A stretch of 9,962 nucleotides of DNA from an uncultured Coriobacteriia bacterium. Lineage in GTDB: Bacteria; Actinomycetota; Coriobacteriia; Coriobacteriales; QAMH01. Both the position numbers and the translations under genes were made by a program. The notes under the pieces are model-generated. The model saw only the letters and a program-made list of their open reading frames with translations. It made no database searches and was not told the DNA's origin. The DNA lies in NCBI GenBank assembly GCA_949283445.1, contig CASDTD010000234.1, forward strand, positions 1 to 9,962, given 5' to 3'. This document shows, piece by piece, positions 1 to 9,014 of the stretch (positions within the stretch are counted from its first letter, which is position 1; the number at the start of each line of letters is the position of its first letter).

Positions 1-2
1 AC

Positions 3-107
3 ACGACCATAGTGAAGCACGACGCCGGGAACTACTTCTACATGCTCGACCCGATTCTGCTGCACGAGGCGTCGAAGTCGGACCCGCACGGAGTTGTCAG
101 ACTATAA
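3..107 (+). CDS. C-terminal end of an unrecognised gene (partial)
   Basis: An open frame enters from the left edge and stops at a TAA at 105-107. It gives 34 residues ending in DPHGVVRL, with a short aromatic and acidic stretch (NYFYMLDP). I do not recognise a family from so short a tail. Codon use is GC-rich like the integrase downstream, and the gene is on the same strand as the integrase. A perfect hairpin follows 3 bases after the stop. By position it should be cargo of the integrated element whose integrase follows, but that is an inference. The frame itself is supported only by the absence of stops and the well-placed hairpin, so it could be chance. Confidence 0.45.
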   Translation, partial: TTIVKHDAGNYFYMLDPILLHEASKSDPHGVVRL

Positions 108-110
108 GGA

Positions 111-132
111 TAGAGGCCCTTGCGGGCCTCTA
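111..132 (+). terminator. Perfect 9-bp hairpin after the partial gene
   Basis: TAGAGGCCC at 111-119 pairs perfectly with GGGCCTCTA at 124-132 around a 4-base loop. It begins 3 bases after the stop of the partial upstream gene, which is where a terminator belongs. No T-run follows (the next bases are CCTGGGG), so it may be a weak or Rho-assisted terminator, or an RNA 3'-end stabiliser. It insulates the integrase from upstream transcription if it works. Confidence 0.5.
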
Positions 133-207
133 CCTGGGGCCCCCTACTAACGCTTTACGGTTTCAGGTGCCGATAACATCTTATAACCACGGGCCTCGGC
201 TTACAAG

Positions 208-247
208 ACATTACGGGACATTACGGGACATTACGGGACGATTCGGG
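208..247 (+). repeat. 10-bp direct repeats upstream of the integrase
   Basis: The unit ACATTACGGG occurs three times back to back (208-217, 218-227, 228-237). A degenerate fourth copy, ACGATTCGGG, follows at 238-247. The last copy runs into the integrase ribosome binding site GGGAGG (245-250). The period of 10 bp is about one helical turn, so proteins bound to the units would sit on one face of the DNA. Likely roles are arm-type sites for the integrase, sites for an excisionase, or an autoregulatory operator. The function is inferred from position only. Confidence 0.8.
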
Positions 248-260
248 AGGATTACAGCCC

Positions 261-1340
261 ATGCGCTCGGCGAGGGGAACGGTCTACAAGGTGCAAGACG
301 GCGTGTGGCGCGTCATGGTGGAGGCCGGGCGCGACCCCAAGACCGGCAAGCGCGTGCGCATGACCAGGACCGTGCGGGGAAGCCGCAAGAAGGCCGAGGG
401 CGTCAAGGCCGCCATGCTGGTCGAGGTGGGCGAGCCCGAGCAGGCGCGCGAGGACATGACGCTCGACCAGTTCTTCCACGCGCTGTACCGCCCGCACTGC
501 GCCCAGACGGTGCGCGAGCGCACGCTTTCCGGCTACGACGACAAGTACGAGACGTTCGTCAGAAAGCCGCTGGGCGGCATGAGGCTTTCCCGCGTCAAGC
601 CACCCGTCATACGCCGCTGGCTCGACGGCATAGAGGGCGACAAGCGCAAGGTCCAGGCGTACAAGATCGTGCGGCAGATGATGAACTACGCCGTGAAGAT
701 GGACCTGCTGGAAACGTCGCCCATGGCGCACGTGGAGCCGCCCAAGAACGAGCGCTACCGGTTCGAGACGCTGACGGCCGAGCAGGCGCGTGCGTACCTG
801 GAGCACTTCCGACGCCCCGAGATAGACCGCAACGCCGAGAAGGCCGTGCTGCTGGCGCTGGCCGACGGGCTGACGCGCTCCGAGATGATCGGGCTCGACT
901 GGGACGACATAGACGAAGAGGGCACGGTGACCGTTGGAAGCGGCGTCACCCAGTACCACGGGAAGGTCACGCGCGGCAAGCCGAAGAACGAGTTCCGCGT
1001 GCGCAGGGTGCACTCGCCCGCGTCCATAGCCGAGCGCCTGAACGAGCTGCGCGGGAAAGGCCCCGTGTTCGCCGACGAAAACGGCAATCCCCTCAAGCCC
1101 GACATGGTTTCGGGCAGGTACGCAACGGCGCTCTCCAAGCTGCCGCCAGACGTGCCGCGAATCAAGCTCAAGGACCTGCGGCACACGTCGCTCACGCTCG
1201 CGCTGGAATCCGGCGTGGACCTGCTGGTCGTGTCGCGCAGGGCGGGGCATTCCAGCCCGAACACCACCGCGAACTACTACCTGAGACCGCACGAGCAGGT
1301 GGACGTCGAGGCCGCCGAGAAGCTGGACAAGATGCTGTGA
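261..1340 (+). CDS. Site-specific tyrosine recombinase (integrase), 359 aa
   Basis: This is an integrase of the phage/ICE type, which inserts and excises an element by strand exchange through a phosphotyrosine intermediate. Residues about 5-58 look like an AP2-like arm-binding domain (GTVYKVQDGVWRV, then a basic stretch). Residues about 66-155 form the helical core-binding domain, and about 170-345 the catalytic domain. Visible catalytic residues are R206 in GLTRSEMIGL, probably K242, R307 in KDLRH, H330 in AGHSS and the nucleophile Y340. The first residue of the usual HxxR box is lysine (K304) here, a tolerated variant. The length is normal for the family. The ATG at 261 has GGGAGG 10 bases upstream. 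The gene ends 115 bases from the 3' end of a tRNA-Leu and points toward it, the classic border of an element integrated in a tRNA gene. The rest of the element lies to the left. Confidence 0.95.
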   Translation: MRSARGTVYKVQDGVWRVMVEAGRDPKTGKRVRMTRTVRGSRKKAEGVKAAMLVEVGEPEQAREDMTLDQFFHALYRPHCAQTVRERTLSGYDDKYETFVRKPLGGMRLSRVKPPVIRRWLDGIEGDKRKVQAYKIVRQMMNYAVKMDLLETSPMAHVEPPKNERYRFETLTAEQARAYLEHFRRPEIDRNAEKAVLLALADGLTRSEMIGLDWDDIDEEGTVTVGSGVTQYHGKVTRGKPKNEFRVRRVHSPASIAERLNELRGKGPVFADENGNPLKPDMVSGRYATALSKLPPDVPRIKLKDLRHTSLTLALESGVDLLVVSRRAGHSSPNTTANYYLRPHEQVDVEAAEKLDKML

Positions 1341-1406
1341 TTTCGCGTCGGTTTTCGCCAGATGGCACGGATTGGCACGCGAAGAAGCGGTTCCGGGAAA
1401 GACGAA

Positions 1407-1446
1407 GGGCAGGTCCTCGGGCGTTTGCAAGCCCGATGACCTGCCC
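1407..1446. terminator. Bidirectional terminator between integrase and tRNA-Leu
   Basis: GGGCAGGTC (1407-1415) pairs with GACCTGCCC (1438-1446). After one mismatch, TCGGGC (1417-1422) pairs with GCCCGA (1431-1436) around an 8-base loop. On the plus strand the stem is followed by GTTTTCTCTT, a good intrinsic terminator for the integrase. On the minus strand it is followed by TTCGTCTTT, so it can also end transcripts leaving the tRNA gene. Whether it belongs to the element or to the host tRNA gene cannot be told here. Confidence 0.85.
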
Positions 1447-1490
1447 GTTTTCTCTTGGTAGGGGCACAGGGGTTCGAACCCTGACGCCTT
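1447..1490. other. Candidate attachment site at the tRNA-Leu 3' end
   Basis: The encoded CCA end and T-arm of the tRNA (about 1456-1480) lie next to an integrase that points at them. Integrases of this class commonly use the 3' end of a tRNA gene as attB and restore it on insertion, so the crossover probably lies here. The exact core cannot be fixed because the other end of the element, which should carry a copy of this segment, is outside the window. The boundaries given are approximate. Confidence 0.45.
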
Positions 1491-1541
1491 AAAGGCGGCG
1501 GATTTTAAGTCCGCTGCGTCTGCCAGTTCCGCCATGCCCCC
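1456..1541 (-). tRNA. tRNA-Leu (anticodon TAA)
   Basis: Read on the minus strand, the gene folds as a type II tRNA. The 7-bp acceptor stem is GGGGGCA with TGCCCCT, one pair being G-U. The anticodon stem GCGGA/TCCGC encloses the loop CTTAAAA, giving anticodon TAA. A long variable arm (GCCGCCTTTAAGGCG region) is typical of tRNA-Leu. The T-arm contains GGTTCGAACC and the 3' CCA is encoded. It starts only 15 bases after the stop of the DivIC-like gene, so it may be processed from that transcript. The gene looks intact despite the adjacent element. Confidence 0.97.
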
Positions 1542-1556
1542 ATACAAAGCGCGCCG

Positions 1557-2282
1557 TCAGTCACTATAGAAGAAAATGACGTCCAGAATAGTGTAATACC
1601 ACGTTTGGGGAGCATGAATGTCATCTTCGTCCACTTGCGCGGGCAGGTCCGTCGAGCCGGAGCTCCCCTGCGCGTTGGTCACGGAAGCAGCGTGCTCCCC
1701 CTCTTTCACGTAGTTGTAATCGTTACGCGCCTGCGCTTCTATGCCCTCGTCGGTCTGCAGGGACTCCGTTTCCTCCTCGAGCGTCTTGTTGCGCTCGCTC
1801 ACGGCGTCTATCTGCGCGTGTAGGCGCTGCCCCTCGCGCACCGAATGGTAGTAGTCCTTCCCAACGGGATACAGCACCACACAGCACAGCACGAGAATGC
1901 CCACCACCACGAGCGCAACGCGCGATTTTCCCGCAGGCAAACCGCGCTTGGGTTTTTCTTCGCCTTCAGAGCGCTCCCTGCGTGCGGGACGCGTCGCGGC
2001 GTCCGAACGCTGTTGCCCGGCCCGCGCGCTGCGCCGTTCGTCAGAACGCGCAGACCGGCGCTCGCCCGAAGTCGCGCGTTTCGCGTCGGCACGCGTCGAA
2101 CTCTGCGCACGTCGCGACTGCCCGCTGCGCGCTTGCGTCGACGTGGCGGGCTGCCTGGACGCAGACGCGTTGTCGCGCGTGCGCGTGCGCTGGCTCGCGC
2201 GCTGCTCCTGGGTCATGCGCGCCGCCGTGCTGATATGGTCTCGAAACGAGCTGCCTTGTTTGTTTCTGCCTGTGTTTGGCAT
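1557..2282 (-). CDS. DivIC/FtsB-like septum formation protein, 241 aa
   Basis: This is a bitopic membrane protein of the septum formation initiator family, which in other bacteria forms the FtsQ/DivIB-FtsL-FtsB/DivIC complex that controls septal wall synthesis. Residues 1-120 are hydrophilic and very rich in Arg, Ser, Ala and Gln, probably disordered and cytoplasmic. A single membrane segment lies at about 121-139 (VALVVVGILVLCCVVLYPVG). A coiled coil follows at about 147-179, then a conserved-looking ARNDYNYVKEGE stretch and an acidic tail. The ATG at 2282 has AGGAG 11 bases upstream. A longer GTG start at 2321 falls inside a hairpin and is less likely. The family usually has 90-160 residues, so the excess is the N-terminal extension. 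The gene follows eno on the same strand, as in many Actinobacteria, and precedes the tRNA. The family call rests on the membrane segment, coiled coil and location. Confidence 0.85.
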   Translation of the reverse strand: MPNTGRNKQGSSFRDHISTAARMTQEQRASQRTRTRDNASASRQPATSTQARSGQSRRAQSSTRADAKRATSGERRSARSDERRSARAGQQRSDAATRPARRERSEGEEKPKRGLPAGKSRVALVVVGILVLCCVVLYPVGKDYYHSVREGQRLHAQIDAVSERNKTLEEETESLQTDEGIEAQARNDYNYVKEGEHAASVTNAQGSSGSTDLPAQVDEDDIHAPQTWYYTILDVIFFYSD

Positions 2283-2320
2283 CTCTCGTCTTGCTCCTGA
2301 ACTACCCTGTCTGTATAGCA

Positions 2321-2354
2321 CGAAGGACGCCGGCCTTGTCCGCGGCGCCCTTCG
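2321..2354 (-). terminator. Hairpin between eno and the DivIC-like gene
   Basis: CGAAGGACGCCG (2321-2332) pairs with CGGCGCCCTTCG (2343-2354), giving 11 of 12 pairs around a 10-base loop, 18 bases after the eno stop. No T-run follows on either strand. It may be a partial terminator or an mRNA-stabilising 3' end that sets lower expression of the downstream division gene relative to enolase. Confidence 0.55.
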
Positions 2355-2372
2355 TTCGAAGTTTCCGCGAAC

Positions 2373-4584
<2,212 letters not shown>

Positions 4585-4588
<4 letters not shown>

Positions 4589-5508
4589 ACCTTGAGGTAA
4601 CGGCGCATGGCGATGGCGGAGCCGAGCATGCCGATGAGGACGCCGGCGACGACGAGGATAACGTAGACGAGCGTGAACATGCTGTCATCGATGCGCAGCG
4701 GCAAGAAGCTCACCACGTTCTCGAGGCCGGGCAGAAGCGTCGCCCTCAGAATCGAGATGACGATGATGGCGAAGATGGCGCCCACGAGCGCCTGCAAGGC
4801 ACCTTCCATGACGAACGGCCCGCGGATGAAGCCGTTGGTGGCGCCCACGAGGCGCATGATGGAAATTTCCCTGCGGCGGGCCAGGATGGCCAGGCGGATC
4901 GTGTTGTTCAAGAACACGAGCGAGATGAAAATCAGCAGCACAACGGCGACCACGCAGGCGTACCTGATGATGTTGGTGACGGCAAACAGGCGCTCGACCG
5001 TGCCCTGCCCGTACTTGACCGACTCGGCCGGGTTGTCGGGGTTGTCGGCAATTGCCGTGAACGCTTCGTTGGAAAGAATCGCGTTGGCCGTATCCTCGAC
5101 GCGCTGCGTGTCGCGCAACTCTATGACATAGGTGCGCGGCAGCGGATTGCCATCGAGCTGGTCGACGATGTCGGGGTTGCTGGCGGTCTGCGCCTTGAAG
5201 TCTTCCAGCACCTGGTCTTTGTTCCTGAAGTCGATCGAGGCGATGTTACCCTCGTCGTTTTCCAAGGTCGCGAGATAGCTGTCAAGTGTCTGTATCTGCT
5301 TGTCGGTCGCGTTGTCGGAGATGTACAGACGCAGGTTGACCTCGTCTTCGAACGAGGTGGCCAAGTTGCCGATCATCACCGAGAAAACAATGGTGATGCC
5401 AATCATGAGCAGCGACAGGAAAATGGTGACGACGCCGCCGATGGTGGTCCCGAGATTGCGGCGCGAGCTGATAAGCGCCTCTTTGACGAAGTAGAGAATC
5501 TTAGACAT
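4585..5508 (-). CDS. ftsX: Cell division permease-like protein FtsX, 307 aa
   Basis: FtsX is the membrane partner of FtsE. The complex resembles an ABC transporter but transmits ATP hydrolysis across the membrane to activate peptidoglycan hydrolases at the septum or side wall. The start [18 protein letters not shown] is the conserved N-terminus, so I place the start at 5508; the open frame extends further upstream inside ftsE. Four membrane segments are visible at about 24-48, 181-205, 236-256 and 279-300. A large extracellular loop lies at about 50-178, the usual ECD that binds hydrolases. The conserved cytoplasmic stretch LARRREISIMRLVGATNGFIRGPF lies between segments 2 and 3, the FtsX domain hallmark. 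The start overlaps the ftsE stop by 8 bases. Confidence 0.96.
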
Positions 5509-6583
5509 CGTAGCCGTAAACTCCCTTCTTCTGATCGCGGACGAGCACGCCGTTTTCCAGCGCGAGGACGCGACGGCGCATCTGGTCGACCATTTCGCGG
5601 TCATGCGTCGCGACCAGGATGGTCGTGCCCGTGCGGTTGATGCGTTCGAGCAGGCGCATGATGCCCAGCGAGGTCTGCGGGTCCAAGTTGCCCGTGGGCT
5701 CGTCGCAGATGAGCAGCGGTGGGCGGTTGACGATGGAACGCGCGATGGAAACGCGCTGTTGCTCGCCGCCGGAAAGCTGATCGGGGAGCTTGTCCATCTT
5801 CTCTTCCAGGCCGACGAGGCGCAAAACCTCGGGGACCTGCGTGTTGATTACGTGCTTGGACTTGCCGATGACCTCTAGCGCGAAGGCCACGTTCTCGAAC
5901 GCGGTCTTGGTGGGAAGCAGCTTGAAGTCCTGGAACACGCAGCCCACGTTACGGCGCAAATAGGGGATGCGCCAGTTCTTGATGGTGCGCAGGTTTTCGC
6001 CCGCGACGATGATTTCCCCGCTTGTCGGAACGATCTCGCGGTTGAGCATGCGAATGAACGTCGACTTGCCCGAACCGGAATGCCCCACAAGGAACAGGAA
6101 CTCGCCCGCGCGGATGTCGAGCGTCAGGCCGTTGAGCGCAGGACGGTTGGGCTGCGCGGGATAGACCTTGGTCACGTTGCGCAAAGAGATGACGACAGGG
6201 CCGAGCTTGACGTTTGCCCCCTCCTGCAAAGCGAGGTCGGCATAGGAACCGGTGGCCTCGGTCACAGGTGCCATCTCGGAAATGGCGTCGGCGGGAATCG
6301 CCTGCATGCGCTGGGAAGCACCGGGGTTGCCGCCCCGCTGCTGACGCTGCGTGCCGGCGCCGCGCTGCGACACGCCCCTGCGCTGCGTGCCCCTCGGCGA
6401 AGCTTGATTGTGCATATCCATATGCGGCAGGCGCGCGTCCATTTGCTGCTGGACGTCTCCTCTCGCGTTGCGGGGACGTTGCCCCCGCCCGGTGTCCTGA
6501 CGGCGTTGCCCGCCGCCCGAACCGGGAATCTGGCCACCCCGTGAATTATGGGCGCCACGAGACGATTTGCCGAATATTGCCAC
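5501..6583 (-). CDS. ftsE: Cell division ATP-binding protein FtsE with long N-terminal extension, 360 aa
   Basis: FtsE is the ATPase of the FtsEX complex. The ABC domain occupies about 129-345 and is complete: Walker [10 protein letters not shown] at 167-175, Q-loop glutamine Q218 in VFQDF, signature LSGGEQQR from 270, Walker [13 protein letters not shown] from 290, and H-loop H327. FtsE is usually about 225-230 residues. Here residues 1-128 are extra: low complexity, rich in Gly, Arg and Gln up to about 95 (for example [12 protein letters not shown]), then a short acidic patch. The GTG start at 6583 has GGAG 6 bases upstream and a candidate promoter 40-70 bases upstream, so the extension is probably translated. 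Inner starts at M93 or M104 would remove most of it, but no clear ribosome site was noted for them. The gene heads the ftsE-ftsX-mazG-eno run. Confidence 0.96.
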   Translation of the reverse strand: MAIFGKSSRGAHNSRGGQIPGSGGGQRRQDTGRGQRPRNARGDVQQQMDARLPHMDMHNQASPRGTQRRGVSQRGAGTQRQQRGGNPGASQRMQAIPADAISEMAPVTEATGSYADLALQEGANVKLGPVVISLRNVTKVYPAQPNRPALNGLTLDIRAGEFLFLVGHSGSGKSTFIRMLNREIVPTSGEIIVAGENLRTIKNWRIPYLRRNVGCVFQDFKLLPTKTAFENVAFALEVIGKSKHVINTQVPEVLRLVGLEEKMDKLPDQLSGGEQQRVSIARSIVNRPPLLICDEPTGNLDPQTSLGIMRLLERINRTGTTILVATHDREMVDQMRRRVLALENGVLVRDQKKGVYGYDV

Positions 6584-6622
6584 GTTTAACTCCGATCATC
6601 AATTCGACTTAACCGAAACGAC

Positions 6623-6651
6623 ATTCTAGCGAACATGACGCTTTGCCCCAA
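6623..6651 (-). promoter_or_regulatory. Candidate promoter for ftsE-ftsX-mazG-eno
   Basis: On the minus strand TTGGGG (6651-6646) and TAGAAT (6628-6623) are separated by exactly 17 bases. The -10 matches 5 of 6 consensus bases and the -35 about 3 of 6. It lies about 40 bases upstream of the ftsE start, in the only gap of this part of the strand. The sigma-70-type match is moderate and no transcription data are available. Confidence 0.45.
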
Positions 6652-6680
6652 CACGACCCCGTGAAGCAACACAAAGCGTC
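6637..6680. repeat. 9-bp inverted repeat upstream of ftsE
   Basis: GACGCTTTG (6637-6645) is perfectly repeated inverted as CAAAGCGTC (6672-6680), with 26 bases between. A smaller CACG/CGTG hairpin lies in the loop. It falls between the transketolase stop and ftsE and overlaps the -35 and spacer of the candidate promoter. It could be a terminator for the transketolase genes (no T-run follows), or a protein-binding site controlling ftsE. Confidence 0.5.
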
Positions 6681-6696
6681 CACGCACCCTCAACTT

Positions 6697-7635
6697 TTAC
6701 TTACGCGCAACGGCTGCCTGTGCCTTTTTCGCGATGGAGGCAGCGTCCAGGCCGTATTCGACGAGCAGCTCGTCGGGCTCGCCGCTCGTGCCGAACGCGT
6801 CGCGCACACCCACGCGCTCAAGTGGAACCGGGTAATTCTCGCCGATGATGTCGGCCACAGCAGAACCGAGCCCGCCCACCGTCGAATGCTCTTCGCAGGT
6901 GACCACACAGCCGGTCTTGGCGACCGATGCCAGAAGCGTCGGCTTGTCGAACGGCTTGACGCTGAACACGTCGATGACCTCGGCGCTGATGCCCTGTTCA
7001 GCCAGGATATCTGCCGCCTTGAGCGCTTCGGCGACCTCGATGCCGCCGGCGACGAGCGTGACGTCGGAACCTTCGCGCAAAACATAGGACTTGCCCAGCT
7101 CGAGCACCGTGTCTTTGTTGTAGACCTCTGGCACTTTCGCCCTGCCCAAACGGACGTAGAACGGACCGGGCGTGCTAGCCGCGATGCGAATGGCCTGCTT
7201 GGCAGCCCAGTAATCGGCGGGAACGAGCACGTTCATGCCCGGCAGCCCGCGCATGAGACTCACGTCTTCGAGCATCTGATGGCTGCCGCCATCAGGCCCT
7301 ACCGTCACGCCGGAATGCGTCGGGGCGATCTTGACGTTGAGCCCCGCATAGCACACGGTGTTGCGAATCTGGTCGTAGCAACGCCCCGTGCCGAACGCGG
7401 CGAAGCTGCCGGTGAACACGACCTTGCCCGCCAGCGAGAGCCCCGCCGCGACGCCAATCATGCTCTGTTCGGCAATGCCGACGTTGACCAAGCGCTTCGG
7501 GTCTGCCTCGCCAAGTTTCTTGGTTGTCGTGGAGCCGGAGAGATCGGCCTCGACGGCCATGATGTCGACGCCCTCTTCGAGCAGCTCGACGAGCGTCTCG
7601 CCGTAGCCGGCGCGCGTCGCGATCTTGTCTGCCAT
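6697..7635 (-). CDS. Transketolase, C-terminal subunit, 312 aa
   Basis: This is the second half of a split transketolase, which moves two-carbon ketol units in the non-oxidative pentose phosphate pathway. It carries the pyrimidine-binding and C-terminal domains. GIAEQSMIGVAAGLSLAG (from about residue 53) contains the catalytic glutamate E56 that activates the thiamine diphosphate. GSFAAF and GPDGGSHQMLED (113-123) are further family hallmarks. The C-terminal domain follows from about residue 190 (SYVLREGSDVTLVAGGIEV). The length agrees with stand-alone C-terminal subunits of about 310 residues. The ATG at 7635 lies 2 bases after the stop of the N-terminal subunit, with GGGGGAG upstream, so the two halves are made together. 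DXS and pyruvate dehydrogenase beta subunits are related, but the adjoining transketolase N-half makes this assignment firm. Confidence 0.95.
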   Translation of the reverse strand: MADKIATRAGYGETLVELLEEGVDIMAVEADLSGSTTTKKLGEADPKRLVNVGIAEQSMIGVAAGLSLAGKVVFTGSFAAFGTGRCYDQIRNTVCYAGLNVKIAPTHSGVTVGPDGGSHQMLEDVSLMRGLPGMNVLVPADYWAAKQAIRIAASTPGPFYVRLGRAKVPEVYNKDTVLELGKSYVLREGSDVTLVAGGIEVAEALKAADILAEQGISAEVIDVFSVKPFDKPTLLASVAKTGCVVTCEEHSTVGGLGSAVADIIGENYPVPLERVGVRDAFGTSGEPDELLVEYGLDAASIAKKAQAAVARK

Positions 7636-7637
7636 CT

Positions 7638-8483
7638 CTACATCTCCCCCTCGAGCTCTGCGAGTGCCAAAGCGGTCTGCTCGGCGTTAGGCGCCTTGCC
7701 GTGCCAGCCGGCCTGGTTTTCCATGAACGAGACGCCCTTGCCCTTGACGGTGTGGGCGACGATGCAGACGGGCACGCCCTCGATGAGCGTGGCGGCCTGC
7801 AGCGCGGTGAGCACGGCGTTCACGTCGTTGCCGTCGACCTCTATGGTCTGCCAGCCGAACGCCTTGAATTTCGCGGAGATATCAGAAAGGCCGGCCACGT
7901 CGCGCACGTCGCCGTCGATCTGCAGGTTGTTGTTGTCGACGATTGCCACGAGATTGTCCAGCTTGTAGTGGGCGGCAAACATTGCGGCCTCCCACACCTG
8001 GCCCTCCTCGATTTCGCCGTCGCCCATGAGCGTGAACACCTTGCGCGGAGCACACGCGGCGCCCTCGGCGTCGAGCTTGAAGCCCAGGGCCAAGCCCGCG
8101 GCGATGGAAAGTCCCTGCCCTAGAGAGCCCGTGGACACCTCCACACCCGGGAGCTTCTTGGAATCGGGGTGCCCCTGCAGCCTGCTGTGCAGCTTGCGCA
8201 AGGTCGAAAGCTCCTCTTCGGGGATGTAACCGATTTCGGCCAGCACGGCATAGAGAACCGGCGCGGCATGCCCCTTCGACAAGATGAAGCGGTCGCGGTC
8301 GGGGTTTTCGGGATCGTTTTCGTCGTAGTCGAGCTGACCGCCGAAATAGAGAGCGGCGACGATGTCAGCTGCGGAAAGCGAGCCACCTGGATGGCCGCTG
8401 CCCGCTTCGGCGAGCATCTTGATGATGTTCACCCTCATATGCTGCGCTATGGCAGCGATTTCCCGAGCGCTTTTCGTGATCAC
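7638..8483 (-). CDS. Transketolase, N-terminal subunit, 281 aa
   Basis: This is the thiamine diphosphate-binding half of the split transketolase. Hallmarks are SGHPGGSLS near residue 30, ILSKGHAAPVLYAVLAE, GSLGQGLSIAAGLALG, and the cofactor motif starting GDGEIEEGQVWEAA at about 154 and ending with NN at about 184-185 (VDNNNLQIDG). I chose the GTG at 8483 because AAAGGT lies 7 bases upstream and the protein then begins at the usual place (VITKSAREIAAIAQHMRVNI). The frame also allows GTG at 8492 and TTG at 8537, the latter lying just after the upstream gene; those add residues unlike the family. The gene follows the release-factor-like gene by 55 bases and precedes the C-terminal subunit by 2, so the three probably form one transcript. 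Confidence 0.94.
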   Translation of the reverse strand: MITKSAREIAAIAQHMRVNIIKMLAEAGSGHPGGSLSAADIVAALYFGGQLDYDENDPENPDRDRFILSKGHAAPVLYAVLAEIGYIPEEELSTLRKLHSRLQGHPDSKKLPGVEVSTGSLGQGLSIAAGLALGFKLDAEGAACAPRKVFTLMGDGEIEEGQVWEAAMFAAHYKLDNLVAIVDNNNLQIDGDVRDVAGLSDISAKFKAFGWQTIEVDGNDVNAVLTALQAATLIEGVPVCIVAHTVKGKGVSFMENQAGWHGKAPNAEQTALALAELEGEM

Positions 8484-8538
8484 GCCGAACACCTTTCTCG
8501 TCTGGGCGCTATTGCCGTCTTGCCGCAGCTCGAACAAG

Positions 8539-8994
8539 CTACGATTGGGCTACTCTCCAACGATGATACCCGACGACGAATTCGTCAATATCTCCATCGA
8601 GAACGGCATCGACATTTCCGGTTTCGACACCGCTGCGTAGGTCTTTGACGAGCTGATACGGGTAGAGCACGTAATTGCGTATCTGGTTGCCGAACGAGAT
8701 CTCGTGCTTGGGCCCGCGCAGCTCGTCGAGCTCGTCCGCACGTTTATGCTCTTCCAGCTCGTAGAGCTTGGAGCGCAGGATGCCCATGGCGGTAGCCTTG
8801 TTCTGGATTTGCGAGCGCTCGTTTTGGCAGGTGACGACGATGCCCGTCGGCAGATGCGTGATGCGCACCGCGGAATCCGTGGTGTTCACGCCCTGCCCGC
8901 CCGGGCCCTTCGCCCGGAACACCTGCACCTCGCAGTCCCGCGCAAGCTCGTCGATACTCTGCTGGGCGTAGCGCGCGTAATCGTGCCAGTTCAC
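8539..8994 (-). CDS. Stand-alone GGQ release-factor-like protein, 151 aa
   Basis: This is a small class-I release-factor homologue. GGQ at residues 32-34 ([22 protein letters not shown]) is the peptidyl-tRNA hydrolysis motif that works in the ribosomal peptidyl transferase centre. The rest is strikingly RF2-like: [32 protein letters not shown], then [23 protein letters not shown] and AVLDGDID, which correspond to RF2 domain 4. The N-terminal domain 1 and the SPF codon-recognition domain 2 are absent. Full RF2 has about 360 residues. The protein also lacks the long basic C-terminal tail of ArfB. I chose the GTG at 8994 because AGAGGGGG precedes it; the open frame continues to 9081 through repeat sequence. 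A role in rescuing stalled ribosomes is plausible for stand-alone GGQ proteins but is an inference. Alternatively it is a decayed prfB whose 5' half is gone. Confidence 0.85.
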   Translation of the reverse strand: MNWHDYARYAQQSIDELARDCEVQVFRAKGPGGQGVNTTDSAVRITHLPTGIVVTCQNERSQIQNKATAMGILRSKLYELEEHKRADELDELRGPKHEISFGNQIRNYVLYPYQLVKDLRSGVETGNVDAVLDGDIDEFVVGYHRWRVAQS

Positions 8995-9014
8995 GATGCG
9001 CCCCCTCTCAGAAA

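Noticed and set aside
154..187. Promoter for the integrase (TTTACG or TTTCAG with TATAAC)
   Set aside because: Spacing is wrong (22 and 15 bases) and the -35 matches are poor, so no promoter could be supported.
167..1492. 441-codon plus-strand open frame overlapping the integrase
   Set aside because: It is out of frame with the integrase, which has clear recombinase motifs, and its translation is Arg/Ala/Gly-rich low complexity, typical of a high-GC shadow frame.
252..1547. 431-codon minus-strand open frame antisense to the integrase
   Set aside because: Its first residues are a translation of the tRNA-Leu gene and the rest is antisense to the integrase, with no recognisable domain.
6643..7968. 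441-codon plus-strand open frame antisense to both transketolase subunits
   Set aside because: It spans the junction of two well-identified minus-strand genes and has a composition typical of an antisense shadow.
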